Notes: generated by a model from the letters alone, not told the origin. DNA of 64,000 nt from Niabella agricola (GCF_021538615.1 NZ_JAJHIZ010000003.1:1488001-1552000), one strand, 5' to 3'. Positions 34,271 through 47,675 are shown, counted from the stretch's first letter. Made by a program: numbers and translations.

Positions 34271-36065
34271 AGTTAATCCGGTTTTTACTTTGCAGGGTTA
34301 ATTTATCGGTGGCATCAATCAGCATGGTGCCATTGCTGCTGTGTAGCAGGACCTCACTTCCGATGGTTTCCATTTTCTTTCCGACCCGTACGCTCCGGTT
34401 CTCCGTAACCCATTCTTCCGTATTTGCCGATTTTTTAACGCTTCGTTTCCCGATGTTTTCATATTGATCGTTTCCGATCGTGGTTACCATATCTGCCCCT
34501 ACTTCTACCTTCATATGCTCCCGGATATGCATCCGTAGATTCTTTGCATTGAAGGTCATGGTTTCAGGGGCGGTGATGGTGATGTTCTTTCCGGCGGTAT
34601 CCAGGTAGATCTCATTACCCCCGGGATCCCGGATGATGATATGCGTACCCGAACCCGCATCATTAAACTCTACCGTATGACCACTGCGCGTACGGATCAC
34701 TTTCAGATCATTGCCCGCATTGCTGAAGCTGTTGTTGGCGCTCCCGTGGTATACCGACCCGATCACATATGGCTTCGTTGCACTCCCGTTCTCAAATCCC
34801 ACGATCACTTCCTCCCCTACTTCCGGTATAAAAAAATGTCCCTTCCCGCCGCCGCCGTGCGGACTCGTTACCCTGATCCATGGCGTCTTCTCCGAACCAT
34901 TCATCCAGTGAAACTTCACACGCACACGCCCCAGACCGTTGTAATCGTTATTGTCCGTTACGATCGCGCTCTGCGTTTCACACAGGGGATCACGCGGAAC
35001 AGCAACCGGCGGCACCTTGATCCCCGACGGAACCGCTGTAAAATCATTCTCGTAATGACCCCGCGCATCCACATGATGGTTCACCCCCGTTACCAGGTAA
35101 TCCCCATAACCCTCCGTGCCCAGTGTAAACACATTGCTGCCGCTTACCGTTACCACCGAACCAACCGAAATGCCCGGATGCCCGCTCTGACCCTGGAATT
35201 GAACCAGCTTGCTGCTCTCCACCGCACTCCGCAGGTTCACCAGGTCGTCCTGCTGTTTCTTATTGGTTAAAAAACGCGGGTTCCATTGTTTGGGCTGCGT
35301 GCCATATACCGTTTGGGAGGCCTTGTATACCTGCTCCCCCCACGCGTTCAGCCCAGCCTTCTGCTCCACCCCCTGCGGTTCGCTGCTGTACACCTGGCTG
35401 TTCTGGTAATCCCAGGCCAGCAGCTGAGAACGCACCGGCCGCGCCTGCAACGCCACGTTAAAGCGCGAAAGGTGCCGGCCATATACCAGCTCCGTTTTTT
35501 TCGTGTCCCGCGGAGGACCCACCACCAGGCTGCGGCCATCCCAGAACAGCCATTCCCCGTAGGTGCTCGTTAATCGCTGCAAAAACTCCCAGGCCGTTTC
35601 TTTATACTGTACCGTGTATGCCAACGTTTCTCCGTACAGCGGCTGCACTTTGGGCTCCAGCTGGTTGCCCGGGAAAAACTTCAGCACATCCTGGGCTATA
35701 TTCTTCAGCGCTTTCTTTTCCCAGCTCTTGCAATGCGGACCACTGTCCAGCACGATCGTAGGGCTGTACCCTGTAAGGATCACATCCCCGTGGTGACCCG
35801 TAAAACGCGCCGTTTCCACACCGGTGATGATCCCGTTGAACAATACCGTGCCCGATAGGCCCACGCCGCTGATCCGCGCTCCAAAGCTACCCCCGATCAG
35901 TTCTTTGGAGGCCGTGAACATACCCGACCGGCCGTCGATGGACTGGGCCGGACAGACCAACGTAAATTGGTGATGCGAAAAAATACGCTGATGAAGGGAA
36001 AATGAGGTAAACTGCAGTAACGGACTCCCGTTAATGCTAAACATAGGTTCAGTTAATTGCGCCAT
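34260..36065 (-). CDS. vgrG: Type VI secretion spike protein VgrG
   Basis: 601 aa. The gp27-like part (about 1-350) includes the phage-baseplate type segment LQRLTSTYGEWLFWDGRSLVVGPP. The gp5 OB-fold is unmistakable at about 365-450: RVRVKFHWMNG, TPWIRVTSPHGGGGKGHFFIPEVGEEVIVGFENGSATKPYVIGSVYHG. It is followed by HTVEFNDAGSGTHIIIRDPGGNEIYLDTAGKNITITAPE and a beta-helix. It trimerises to form the spike of the T6SS needle; in Bacteroidota this is normally subtype iii. No other T6SS structural gene is in the window, so this is an orphan vgrG island. First gene of a five-gene operon. Confidence 0.93.
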   Translation of the reverse strand: MAQLTEPMFSINGSPLLQFTSFSLHQRIFSHHQFTLVCPAQSIDGRSGMFTASKELIGGSFGARISGVGLSGTVLFNGIITGVETARFTGHHGDVILTGYSPTIVLDSGPHCKSWEKKALKNIAQDVLKFFPGNQLEPKVQPLYGETLAYTVQYKETAWEFLQRLTSTYGEWLFWDGRSLVVGPPRDTKKTELVYGRHLSRFNVALQARPVRSQLLAWDYQNSQVYSSEPQGVEQKAGLNAWGEQVYKASQTVYGTQPKQWNPRFLTNKKQQDDLVNLRSAVESSKLVQFQGQSGHPGISVGSVVTVSGSNVFTLGTEGYGDYLVTGVNHHVDARGHYENDFTAVPSGIKVPPVAVPRDPLCETQSAIVTDNNDYNGLGRVRVKFHWMNGSEKTPWIRVTSPHGGGGKGHFFIPEVGEEVIVGFENGSATKPYVIGSVYHGSANNSFSNAGNDLKVIRTRSGHTVEFNDAGSGTHIIIRDPGGNEIYLDTAGKNITITAPETMTFNAKNLRMHIREHMKVEVGADMVTTIGNDQYENIGKRSVKKSANTEEWVTENRSVRVGKKMETIGSEVLLHSSNGTMLIDATDKLTLQSKNRINYGE

Positions 36066-36429
36066 AGCCGGGTTTTTCAGTAATAAAAAGGTTAACGCAC
36101 TTCCTTAGGTGCTGCCACCTAAAGATATGCTAAAAAATAAATATAAAAAATATTTTTTATTCAATTTGCCACTGTATTATTTCTCACTCTTTGGTTACGG
36201 ATACAAACTGTACAAAAAGCAACCGGCGAAGATGTGAAATCACCGGACAAAAGAAGGCCGATCGTTTTATTTGATTAAATGTAAAGGAAGAGAAGTATTC
36301 ATACGTACACCAGATGAAGCGCGCATGCCAACGCAATGATGATTTTGGAGTCCATTATCCGGTTGCGCACACCGGAAATACGCGTGCGCAGGGTACCGCC
36401 TATTTGAGCCGCATTTCACTTAATGCGCC
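36066..36429. other. Intergenic region upstream of vgrG
   Basis: AT-rich. It has a short inverted repeat TTAGGTG/CACCTAA with a 4-nt loop (36105-36122) about 40 nt upstream of vgrG, and an unrelated TGCGCAC/GTGCGCA pair (36364-36390). No canonical promoter octamer is evident and no gene is seen. Confidence 0.45.
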
Positions 36430-37137
36430 CTAGGGTAATATCCGCCGGGTTAAGCCCCGCTGGTAAGCCTCCAGCCGTCTGAACCCTTCTGCGTATGGGC
36501 ATCCTGCTGCCAGACCTCTGAATTTTGACTGTGTTTCCATCATCCCCAACATATCCGTATGGGCCTGCTCCTTCATATCGCGAATCTGACTCTTATGGCA
36601 ACGCAGCATTTTCTTTTTTATTTCGAATACTTGAGAGATATCTACATATTCCGTAGGCATAAAATCAATACCACAAACCGTATCCATATAATAGATCTGT
36701 GATTCCTCGAGCCGGCAGGGTGGCAACGATTGATGATCGATAAATGGTAATCCTTTCTGAGAATAAGCATCAAATACCAGCTGACTTACATACCGGTGAT
36801 CCGGGTGATAGTCATTGGGAGCGTGCGTAAAGATCACATCCGGGTCTGACTGGCGCAATATATCCACCATGATCATTCGCTGGTGCTGGTCGGGAAAAAT
36901 ATGCTCATCTGCAATGGCCGGCCAGATCAATTCAGCCCCGATAAGATCTGCCGCAGCCTGCGCTTCTTTTTTCCGGATGGCACCCATCTCCTCCGGCTGA
37001 ATCACCAGATCACCTACGCTTCCATCGGTAAACACGGCAATAATGACCCGGTGCCCTTCCCCGGCGTAGCGTATAAGGGTGCCCGCACAAAGTAGTTCCG
37101 TATCATCCGGATGTGCGGCAACACTTAGAATGTTCAT
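36430..37137 (-). CDS. PIG-L/LmbE-family zinc deacetylase
   Basis: 235 aa. The zinc motif AHPDDTE (residues 8-14) with the third ligand in HPDHR (about 111-115) is complete. VFTDGSVGDL and FTHAPNDYHPDHRYVSQLVFDAY match the family. Members remove N-acetyl groups from GlcNAc-containing small molecules such as mycothiol or bacillithiol precursors, antibiotics or glycans. The substrate is not deducible, and no pathway neighbours are present. Cytoplasmic (no signal peptide). Confidence 0.9.
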   Translation of the reverse strand: MNILSVAAHPDDTELLCAGTLIRYAGEGHRVIIAVFTDGSVGDLVIQPEEMGAIRKKEAQAAADLIGAELIWPAIADEHIFPDQHQRMIMVDILRQSDPDVIFTHAPNDYHPDHRYVSQLVFDAYSQKGLPFIDHQSLPPCRLEESQIYYMDTVCGIDFMPTEYVDISQVFEIKKKMLRCHKSQIRDMKEQAHTDMLGMMETQSKFRGLAAGCPYAEGFRRLEAYQRGLTRRILP

Positions 37138-37415
37138 TGTCTTCGTTATTTTGAAATACCAGTTTATAACAGGATATGAATAAACTGCCGCTTCCCGCAG
37201 GGTAAACCTGGTCGATTTGGATTAAACAACTATGGCTGCTATTACTTGTAATTTATCGCATTCCATATGCAAACGCGAGCGTTACCAAACGCTATCCAGG
37301 AAATAGGAACAGCAGCTACCAACCGTAATCTTCACGGCGCAAAAACAGCGCGACCGGGGAGATTTTTCTACATTCTGTAGCATTTTCAGAATGCCGGGCA
37401 GGAGAGCTAAGAACG

Positions 37416-37604
<189 letters not shown>

Positions 37605-37758
37605 TTAGAAAATCTTTTATAAAAGCCGGATATCCGCCACTGTGTTTCAGGAACTGTAGCCCAAATATGATGCCGCATTGACAAGGGTGGCGGCAATGCA
37701 GCACCTGCCTCTTTAAGGGGACAAGGTTTTTCTATAGGGATGGGAAATGCTTTATCTG

Positions 37759-38214
37759 TTACATACAGCTATTTTTATTTTTTTGAGGACTGTATTCCCG
37801 GAAGATCTTTTCATTAAGGCGATTCGAGTGGATGCGGTAATTCAGATTCTGCGAGTCGATGGACGCCCTTTCTTCGTCAGTAAGATAGGATGCGATGTCG
37901 GAGGCCCGGACATGATAGAAAAAGCTTTTCAGGGACTCAATGAATCCGCTTAATTGAATTAACGCTTTCAGACATTCTTTTGCTTCTATTTTTCTCAGGG
38001 CCCGCATGGCGTAAGTAATACATTGGTCGCCGGCGTTTCCGATAAACCGGAGAAAACCGCCGTTATGCATATCCCTTTCCAGTATCCATAATGCGGCGAG
38101 TTCCTGGTCTTCTTTTGAAAGAAGTGACCACGCATCATTCCCTTTCTTTCTTAGTCGCGTATAAGCGGCGTATGTTAATAAATTGTACTCGTTTCGTGGA
38201 ATAGTGAGGTCCAT
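37759..38214 (-). CDS. DUF4375 (DMP19-like) protein
   Basis: 151 aa, helical and soluble. Typical features are a helix RNEYNLLTYAAYTRLRKKGNDAWSLLSKEDQELAALWILERDMHNGGFLRFIGNAGD, the family marker NGGFxxxF with a following GD, and AMRALRKIEAKECLKALIQL. The prototype DMP19 is an acidic DNA mimic, but this protein is rich in Arg/Lys, so DNA mimicry is doubtful. The downstream region has no clear terminator. Confidence 0.78.
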   Translation of the reverse strand: MDLTIPRNEYNLLTYAAYTRLRKKGNDAWSLLSKEDQELAALWILERDMHNGGFLRFIGNAGDQCITYAMRALRKIEAKECLKALIQLSGFIESLKSFFYHVRASDIASYLTDEERASIDSQNLNYRIHSNRLNEKIFREYSPQKNKNSCM

Positions 38215-38378
38215 GAAGATCGATTTAGAGGTATTGAGGGAATACTAAGGTACTAATATTTACCGGTTCATTTATATATAATGTTTAAGCATCTATAATA
38301 TAAAAAGATTGGTTGGATGTATGTATTTTATTCTGCTTCTGGTAATATTTTGGCATCATCCTTGTATTATATTAAATC

Positions 38379-38520
38379 GCTTAAACCAAAGGATAATTGA
38401 GCATTTTTAGGGCAGGTGAATGGTTTAAGCAGTGCTTTCAACACTTGAATCAAGTTAGTCAATTTTCTCATAAGCAGTTAGTTTTGGTTGCGTCCCCTGT
38501 TTCCACAGGGGACTATTTTT
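38379..38520 (+). ncRNA. Candidate small RNA ending in a strong terminator
   Basis: No reading frame is present on the plus strand, yet a perfect terminator lies at 38492-38513 followed by TATTTTTTAA. Upstream is a 10-bp perfect pairing, GCTTAAACCA (38379-38388) with TGGTTTAAGC (38421-38430), and a small stem ACTTG/CAAGT around 38443-38455. A second possible pairing, AACCAAA (38384-38390) with TTTGGTT near 38483, would compete with the first. The 5' end and promoter are not clear. A structured RNA of about 130-170 nt is the best explanation. The family is not recognised. Confidence 0.45.
38492..38520 (+). terminator. Orphan plus-strand terminator
   Basis: GTCCCCTGT, loop TTCC, ACAGGGGAC, then a T-rich tail. 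A 9-bp perfect GC-rich stem with no plus-strand gene before it. Confidence 0.75.
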
Positions 38521-38571
38521 TAATGCTATCCATAGGTACCGTTAAACAAACTGCAGGCAGATTTTTTCATT

Positions 38572-38600
38572 AAAAAAGCCCCCGGTAAAACAAGGGGCCT
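38572..38600 (-). terminator. Terminator of the DEAD-box helicase gene
   Basis: On the minus strand: GCCCC, A/T-rich loop, GGGGGC, then TTTTTT. Starts 12 nt after the stop codon. The stem includes one mismatch at its base. Confidence 0.75.
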
Positions 38601-38612
38601 GGTTATATGCGG

Positions 38613-39836
38613 CTAATGATGCCGGTCGCCTTTTTTCTTATAATATTTTTTCTTGGGGCCACCCGGACGGTTGGGCCTTGCAGTGTTATATACCGGTTGT
38701 TTACCCAAATGTTCCGGCAGGGGCATTTTATCTACCTCCCGGCCGATAAGCCGTTCAATGGCCATGAACTTCCGCTGGTCCTTTTGGTTTACGAGGGTAA
38801 ATGCACTTCCTTCAGCTTCTGCACGGGCGGTACGGCCAATCCGGTGTACATAGTCTTCCCCGGCGCGCGGCACGTCAAAATTGATGATAAGGTCAATATG
38901 ATCAATATCGATGCCACGGCTTAAGATATCCGTAGCCACCAGTACCGGCAGGCGGCCGCTTTTGTATTGGATCAGCACTTCATCGCGCTGTTCCTGCTCC
39001 AGATCGCTATGAATTTCACCGGCCTTGATCCCCTTGCGCCGCAGATCACGGGTCAGTTGCTTTACATTGAGCTTACTGCTGCAGAAAATGAGTACTGCTT
39101 TATATTTTTTTGCTGCCAGCAGGTGTTGGATCAGCGGTATCTTTTGTTCGTCGTAAACCATGTAGGCCTGCTGCACGATCTTTGCCGGCGGCTTGCTCAT
39201 CGCTATGCTTATTTCAACCGGATTGTGCAGAATATTTTGCGCCATCTTCTTTATTTCAGGGGGCATAGTGGCCGAAAACAGTAGGTTTTGACGTTGCTTG
39301 GGGAGATGGTTTACAATGAACATAATATCACCATAGAAGCCCATATCCAGCATCCGGTCTGCCTCATCCAGCACCAGACACTGCAAGCGGTCGAGTTTTA
39401 CGTAGCCCATTTTTAAATGCGCCATCATTTTACCGGGGGTACAGATCACAATATCGGCGCCGGCTGTCAGTGCCCGCTTTTCTTGTATAAAGTTATTACC
39501 GTCACCGCCGCCATATACGGCCACAGAGCTCACATCCGTAAAATAAGAAAGCCCATCGAGATGCTGCGCGATCTGTACCGCCAGTTCCCGGGTGGGTACG
39601 ATCACGATCGCCTTAATACCGTCTGTACCAGCGGCAGGGCCGGTGAGTAACCGGTTGATCAACGGCAGCAAAAAAGCCGCGGTTTTACCTGTACCTGTTT
39701 GCGCAAAAGCCAATACATCCTTCCCTTCCAGGATATGCGGTATTACCTGCTCCTGCACGGGGGTTGCCTGTTGATAATTGGAAGCATCAATACCTTCCAT
39801 CAGGCGCTCATCAAAACCAAATTCTGTAAACTTCAC
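38613..39836 (-). CDS. DEAD-box RNA helicase (RhlE-like)
   Basis: 407 aa. All helicase motifs are present: AQTGTGKTAAF (Walker A), PTRELAVQ, TPGKM, DEADRMLDMGF, FSATMP, then the second RecA fold with RGIDIDHIDLIINFDVP and HRIGRTARAEAEG. The C-terminal tail is short and basic (RPNRPGGPKKKYYKKKGDRHH), as in RhlE-like helicases that remodel ribosomal or structured RNA. The start appears to be GTG at 39836, preceded by AGGAA, one of few purine-rich leaders here. A TATCTTTG -7 element on the minus strand lies at 39863-39870. Confidence 0.93.
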   Translation of the reverse strand: MKFTEFGFDERLMEGIDASNYQQATPVQEQVIPHILEGKDVLAFAQTGTGKTAAFLLPLINRLLTGPAAGTDGIKAIVIVPTRELAVQIAQHLDGLSYFTDVSSVAVYGGGDGNNFIQEKRALTAGADIVICTPGKMMAHLKMGYVKLDRLQCLVLDEADRMLDMGFYGDIMFIVNHLPKQRQNLLFSATMPPEIKKMAQNILHNPVEISIAMSKPPAKIVQQAYMVYDEQKIPLIQHLLAAKKYKAVLIFCSSKLNVKQLTRDLRRKGIKAGEIHSDLEQEQRDEVLIQYKSGRLPVLVATDILSRGIDIDHIDLIINFDVPRAGEDYVHRIGRTARAEAEGSAFTLVNQKDQRKFMAIERLIGREVDKMPLPEHLGKQPVYNTARPNRPGGPKKKYYKKKGDRHH

Positions 39837-39862
39837 TTCCTGGGAATTAAAAAATTAGGCTG

Positions 39863-39870
39863 CAAAGATA
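39863..39870 (-). promoter_or_regulatory. -7 element of the DEAD-box helicase gene
   Basis: TATCTTTG on the minus strand, an exact TAnnTTTG match 26 nt before the GTG start. No -33 TTTG at the expected distance. Confidence 0.5.
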
Positions 39871-40065
39871 CTGGCTTTGCCGGTTTATTGCATTTTGAAA
39901 ATGATATTCTCCATGGCAGTTCCTAAATGGTGTGCAATACCTCAAAAAAGTATTCGCAAAACACAATTACAACCGAATGCTTTATAACGGAATTATAGGG
40001 AAAATAAGCGGATTTCTCTTCCAGGTTGCGTCTACCCGATGTAATATATTGATTTGACTTGCTTT

Positions 40066-40797
40066 TTATCCCTTTATCACCGTTTTTAGAAATTCCTGAA
40101 CCGTTTCCGACTTCCCGAGCGGCTCTAAAAAAAGATTGAATACATTCACCGCTACGGCCAGCCAGGTGGCGGGATGCCTCAGTTTGCCAAATTTCCATGC
40201 TCCCAGCAGTAACATTCCCAGTATGATTCCTTCCGAGATATAAAGAGATGGCATGATCCTTATGTTGGGCCAGGCACTTATTTGCATGGCCACATGAACA
40301 TTCTGCACACCACGTCCGAGGGCAGGCATCATAATGAGGAATACGGTTGATACCAGCCACCAGGCATGATCTTCCAGCTGCCTGCGACGAATAATACTTT
40401 GGATAACGGCAACCCCAAAAGCGATGATCATTACGATTTCAACGGCTGCCACGCCAAAGAAAAACCAGGGCTGAAACGGACCAAACTGTGCGGGTGCCGT
40501 CAGAGCCTTCTCCGTAGTAGCAATGTCTCTGTGCATCATGCTAAATGCAGTTATACATACCCCGCCAGCGACGAACATTCCGATGATGCCATTCGTCCGA
40601 TGCTTCGCCATTTGCCCATGGGTAGCGTAGTAGGGCTGAATGATCAGGTACAGGTACCAGACCGTGCCTGTCCAGTAATGCACATGTACGGCCCAGGCAT
40701 TATCCGAAAAATCACCCCAGTAATCTCTGAAAATGCCGAACTGCATAAAGAGCATAGGAATGATCATCCAGCGATAAAGGTTTTTATACTTATCCAT
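40066..40797 (-). CDS. Integral membrane protein of unknown function
   Basis: 243 aa with about six or seven hydrophobic helices. Conserved-looking histidines lie near membrane borders: AVHVHYWTG (helix 2 start), ATHGQMAKHRTNG and MMHRDI, in a pattern that recalls DUF2306/cytochrome b561-like proteins, but I cannot assign a family. ARG-rich loop IRRRQLEDHAWWL follows helix 5. A TATATTTG octamer on the minus strand at 40971-40978 could be part of its promoter. Confidence 0.65.
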   Translation of the reverse strand: MDKYKNLYRWMIIPMLFMQFGIFRDYWGDFSDNAWAVHVHYWTGTVWYLYLIIQPYYATHGQMAKHRTNGIIGMFVAGGVCITAFSMMHRDIATTEKALTAPAQFGPFQPWFFFGVAAVEIVMIIAFGVAVIQSIIRRRQLEDHAWWLVSTVFLIMMPALGRGVQNVHVAMQISAWPNIRIMPSLYISEGIILGMLLLGAWKFGKLRHPATWLAVAVNVFNLFLEPLGKSETVQEFLKTVIKG

Positions 40798-41495
40798 AAG
40801 CCGTTCGTTTTACAAAGCATGCGTTTCATAGCAATGCGCCCGGCTGACTTTTCCACGGCGTATTAAAGGAATAAAGAACCTGATGGTTTCCATTGCCCGC
40901 TGCATATCCAAGAAATGTGTCCGTTTCTTCTTTTTAGCTAACCGGTAAGGGATAAATCACCCTTCGCTAACAAATATACCGGATCATGCAAGTTTGCGGC
41001 ATCGCTAATTCTGGTCAATATATGTGCAGGGGCATCAATTCATCGGGAAATGCAATCATTTTTATGCTGGTGGCACTATTTTCAGGATCTGCTCCCAGGA
41101 AACCCTAAAATAACGGATAACCGACACTGCAAGCAGCCAGGCTCAAACGTGTTCTGGTGTGCGGCAGAAGCCTGGTCATCGTTACCCGGGAAACCAGCAA
41201 GGGTTATTTTACTTTTTTAGCCCATATATGCGCCTGGGCATTTTTCAAAATAAATAACGGGCGGTTGCTCCTGCGCCAGCCGCATTTATACTTTGCAGAT
41301 AGCATTCCGGCAACCTGTTGTTGGATTACAATATTATCTGCGGAAGGCAGCCAGCTGGTTGCGGCAACTTTGTGGCGTGGATGGCGGGTAAGACCTGCCG
41401 GTTCCTACACTTCACATCATATGCATCTGTACATTCCGCTGTTATGTCTGCCTGGGAGGCTGCCATCTATACACCTCCCTATACCCACAAAAAAA
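40798..41495. other. Intergenic region between a membrane protein gene and the rRNA operon
   Basis: About 700 bp with no supported gene. Frames such as 41157-41513 show no protein character. A possible minus-strand -7 octamer (CAAATATA on the plus strand) is at 40971-40978. Confidence 0.5.
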
Positions 41496-41517
41496 AGCCT
41501 CACATTACTGTGAGGCT
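41489..41517 (-). terminator. Terminator of the rRNA operon
   Basis: On the minus strand: AGCCTCACA, loop GTAA, TGTGAGGCT, then eight T. It lies about 10 nt after the 5S 3' end. Confidence 0.92.
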
Positions 41518-41527
41518 CTCAATAAGA

Positions 41528-41636
41528 ATGGCAGCTACCTACTCTCCCGCATTGTGGTGCAGTACCATCGGCCATAAGGGGCTTAACTTCTCTGTTCGGT
41601 ATGGGAAGAGGTGAACACCCTTGGTATAACCACCAT
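41528..41636 (-). rRNA. rrf: 5S ribosomal RNA
   Basis: About 109 nt. The minus strand reads TATGGTGGTTATACCAAGGG near the 5' end, has the conserved CACCTCTTCCCATACCGAAC loop and GTTAAGCCCC, and ends GGGAGAGTAGGTAGCTGCCA. Its ends are estimated from base pairing of the two termini. It is the last gene of the operon. Confidence 0.92.
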
Positions 41637-41640
41637 AAAA

Positions 41641-41682
41641 AATTAAAAATTCTAAATCTTAAATCCTAAAAACTAAGGACCA
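41641..41682. repeat. Period-7 word tract in the 23S-5S spacer
   Basis: Six 7-nt words in exact phase from 41641: AATTAAA, AATTCTA, AATCTTA, AATCCTA, AAAACTA, AGGACCA. It lies immediately beside the 5S gene. Confidence 0.65.
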
Positions 41683-41741
41683 ACCCAGAACTTAATAAGT
41701 TAACATATTGGAAAAAACTGTCAGAAGAGATCTAAAAAAAA

Positions 41742-44536
<2,795 letters not shown>

Positions 44537-44858
44537 AAAGTTATTAAACTCTTTTAATGAGGCCAGCATCACTGCTGGACTTATTTTTTAGGTTTGTTGT
44601 AGATTTTGTTACCCGACCACATTTCTTCAGACCAACCATAAATTATTATAGTGTGATGTTACAAAATTGTGATCGAACCCCGCTCGCGCGGGGCTGTTAG
44701 GTACTCTCCTAACAGTTTGTTATTTTTCCAATATGTCAAAGAACTTGCGGCTACTTTCATCTCCCAAAAGGAAAATCAGGAAAACCATTTGTAGATAATC
44801 CGGCTACGAACCTATAGACCCTAAGTCATTATCTCATCTTAAAAGAACTATTTTTTTG
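44537..44858. other. Spacer between tRNA-Ala and 23S
   Basis: It holds three perfect hairpins: CCAGCA/TGCTGG (44563-44578), CCCCGC/GCGGGG (44678-44693) and CTGTTAGG/CCTAACAG (44694-44715). The last two adjoin each other. They are probably processing or antitermination structures of the pre-rRNA. No gene. Confidence 0.6.
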
Positions 44859-44932
44859 TGGAGGATATCGGAGTCGAACCGATGACCCTCTGCGTGCAAG
44901 GCAGATGCTCTAGCCAACTGAGCTAACCCCCC
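44859..44932 (-). tRNA. tRNA-Ala (anticodon TGC)
   Basis: 74 nt. Minus strand starts GGGGGGTTAGCTCAGTTGG, anticodon loop CTTGCAC, T arm GGTTCGACTCC, and ends ATCCTCCA with the discriminator A. CCA is not encoded. Two G-U pairs in the acceptor stem. Confidence 0.96.
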
Positions 44933-44946
44933 ATCTTTAGTGGATG

Positions 44947-45018
44947 AGTTAACAAGCTGACACGCTAACAAGTATAAAACCTTATTAACTTTTAAACTTA
45001 TCAACTTTTCAACCTCAC
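44947..45018. repeat. Period-8 word tract between the two tRNA genes
   Basis: Nine 8-nt words in exact phase, for example AGTTAACA (44947), AGCTGACA (44955), CGCTAACA (44963), and at the other end AACTTTTA, AACTTATC, AACTTTTC. It fills nearly the whole 90-bp gap. Confidence 0.65.
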
Positions 45019-45022
45019 TAAG

Positions 45023-45097
45023 TAGACCCGACCAGATTTGAACTGGTGACCCCTACATTATCAGTGTAGTGCTCTAACCAGGCTGAGCTACGGATCT
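45023..45097 (-). tRNA. tRNA-Ile (anticodon GAT)
   Basis: 75 nt. Minus strand starts AGATCCGTAGCTCAGCCTGG, anticodon loop CTGATAA, T arm CAGTTCAAATCTGG, ends CGGGTCTA. CCA is not encoded. The Ile-Ala order in the 16S-23S spacer is the common one. Confidence 0.96.
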
Positions 45098-45239
45098 ATT
45101 TCTAATAAACCAATCTGATAATCGGATAATCAGCCTTGGCTTTAGATTGCCGTACTCCAAATTGGCCATCAAATCTTATTTAAAGAACTGAATAACATTA
45201 AAAGCAGGAAACAATAGCACCGGTAAGTGCTTGCTCTAA

Positions 45240-46768
<1,529 letters not shown>

Positions 46769-47060
46769 ATGAGTTTTTGATTCTGACATCTAATTTTCTC
46801 TAAAGTAAATTAAACGTGTCAAATCGATTTTTATTTTCGCTTTGACTTACCTTTTCGTTGTCACAACTTAATGTGACTGAATTGTGCTATTGCTTCCAAA
46901 CTTTCAAAGATCTTTTTGTAATTAATGCCCTAAAGACACCCTTACAAACCTGCCGATACCACCGGACTTGAACCAGCTACGCGCCTCTATCGCTGTATCA
47001 TCTTAAAAGAACTCTTATCAACCAACCCCTCTTCTTCATTTACACTCCGTTTCGGGGTTG

Positions 47061-47092
47061 CAAAGATACATTCTCTTTTCCAAACTACCAAA
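47061..47092 (-). promoter_or_regulatory. rRNA operon promoter, proximal
   Basis: Minus strand TTTG (47092-47089), 20-nt spacer, TATCTTTG (47068-47061). Exact consensus match at both boxes. About 290 nt upstream of the 16S 5' end. Confidence 0.75.
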
Positions 47093-47193
47093 AAAATTTT
47101 TAATCTTTTTTCGATGTAACCAATTATGTGTGAAGAACTTACCCTTGAATTAAAAAGCTTATTTTTTGCTAACCTTCATTTTCAGGCGGACTG

Positions 47194-47201
47194 CAAAGAT
47201 A
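47194..47201 (-). promoter_or_regulatory. rRNA operon promoter, middle (-7 only)
   Basis: TATCTTTG on the minus strand, followed by CA as in the other two. No TTTG at -33. Confidence 0.5.
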
Positions 47202-47412
47202 CAACTTTTATTTTGATTTTTAATACGATCAGTAAAAATATTTTTCTTTTTTTTTCTGACGTCCTGGTAAGTATAAGCGGAATTTCCAGCAAAGTTTTAC
47301 TGGCATTCATTATAGTAGTAGATGCTTCTGAAACGTAGACTGAACCAATGTTTCAGAGCCTTGAATCTTTATTTTTCTTCTCAGAGAACTAACCCGTTTC
47401 GCAAACGGAGTG

Positions 47413-47443
47413 CAAATATAGCACGTTTTTTTGAATCGCCAAA
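47413..47443 (-). promoter_or_regulatory. rRNA operon promoter, distal
   Basis: Minus strand TTTG (47443-47440), 19-nt spacer, TATATTTG (47420-47413). Exact consensus match at both boxes. Confidence 0.7.
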
Positions 47444-47675
47444 TTTATTTGAAAAAAAAGATACTTTTTTTGCGCCCGGCGTATCGCTGTCAGCTCGTTA
47501 TGCACTTCGCTGCAGGAACATCAGGGCAACGCTGAACCGGCCTCCAAACCTGGGTGGCGCTTAAAGCAAACCAATCATGAACAGCGCTGCTCCCAAATGC
47601 CGGCCAGGTTGCCGCCTCAAAAAGGCATGGTCTTAAAAAACAGTTGTATATGGATAGCCCCGTTAAAATCCAATG

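Larger units (their letters stand above)
46769..47675. other. rRNA leader, promoter region and truA downstream spacer
   Basis: About 900 bp without a supported gene. The first 650 bp hold the tandem rRNA promoters at 47061-47092, 47194-47201 and 47413-47443. T-rich tracts are frequent (for example 47231-47260). Confidence 0.6.

Noticed and set aside
41157..41513. A 118-codon plus-strand frame upstream of the rRNA terminator
   Set aside because: It ends inside the terminator hairpin and has no recognisable protein character.
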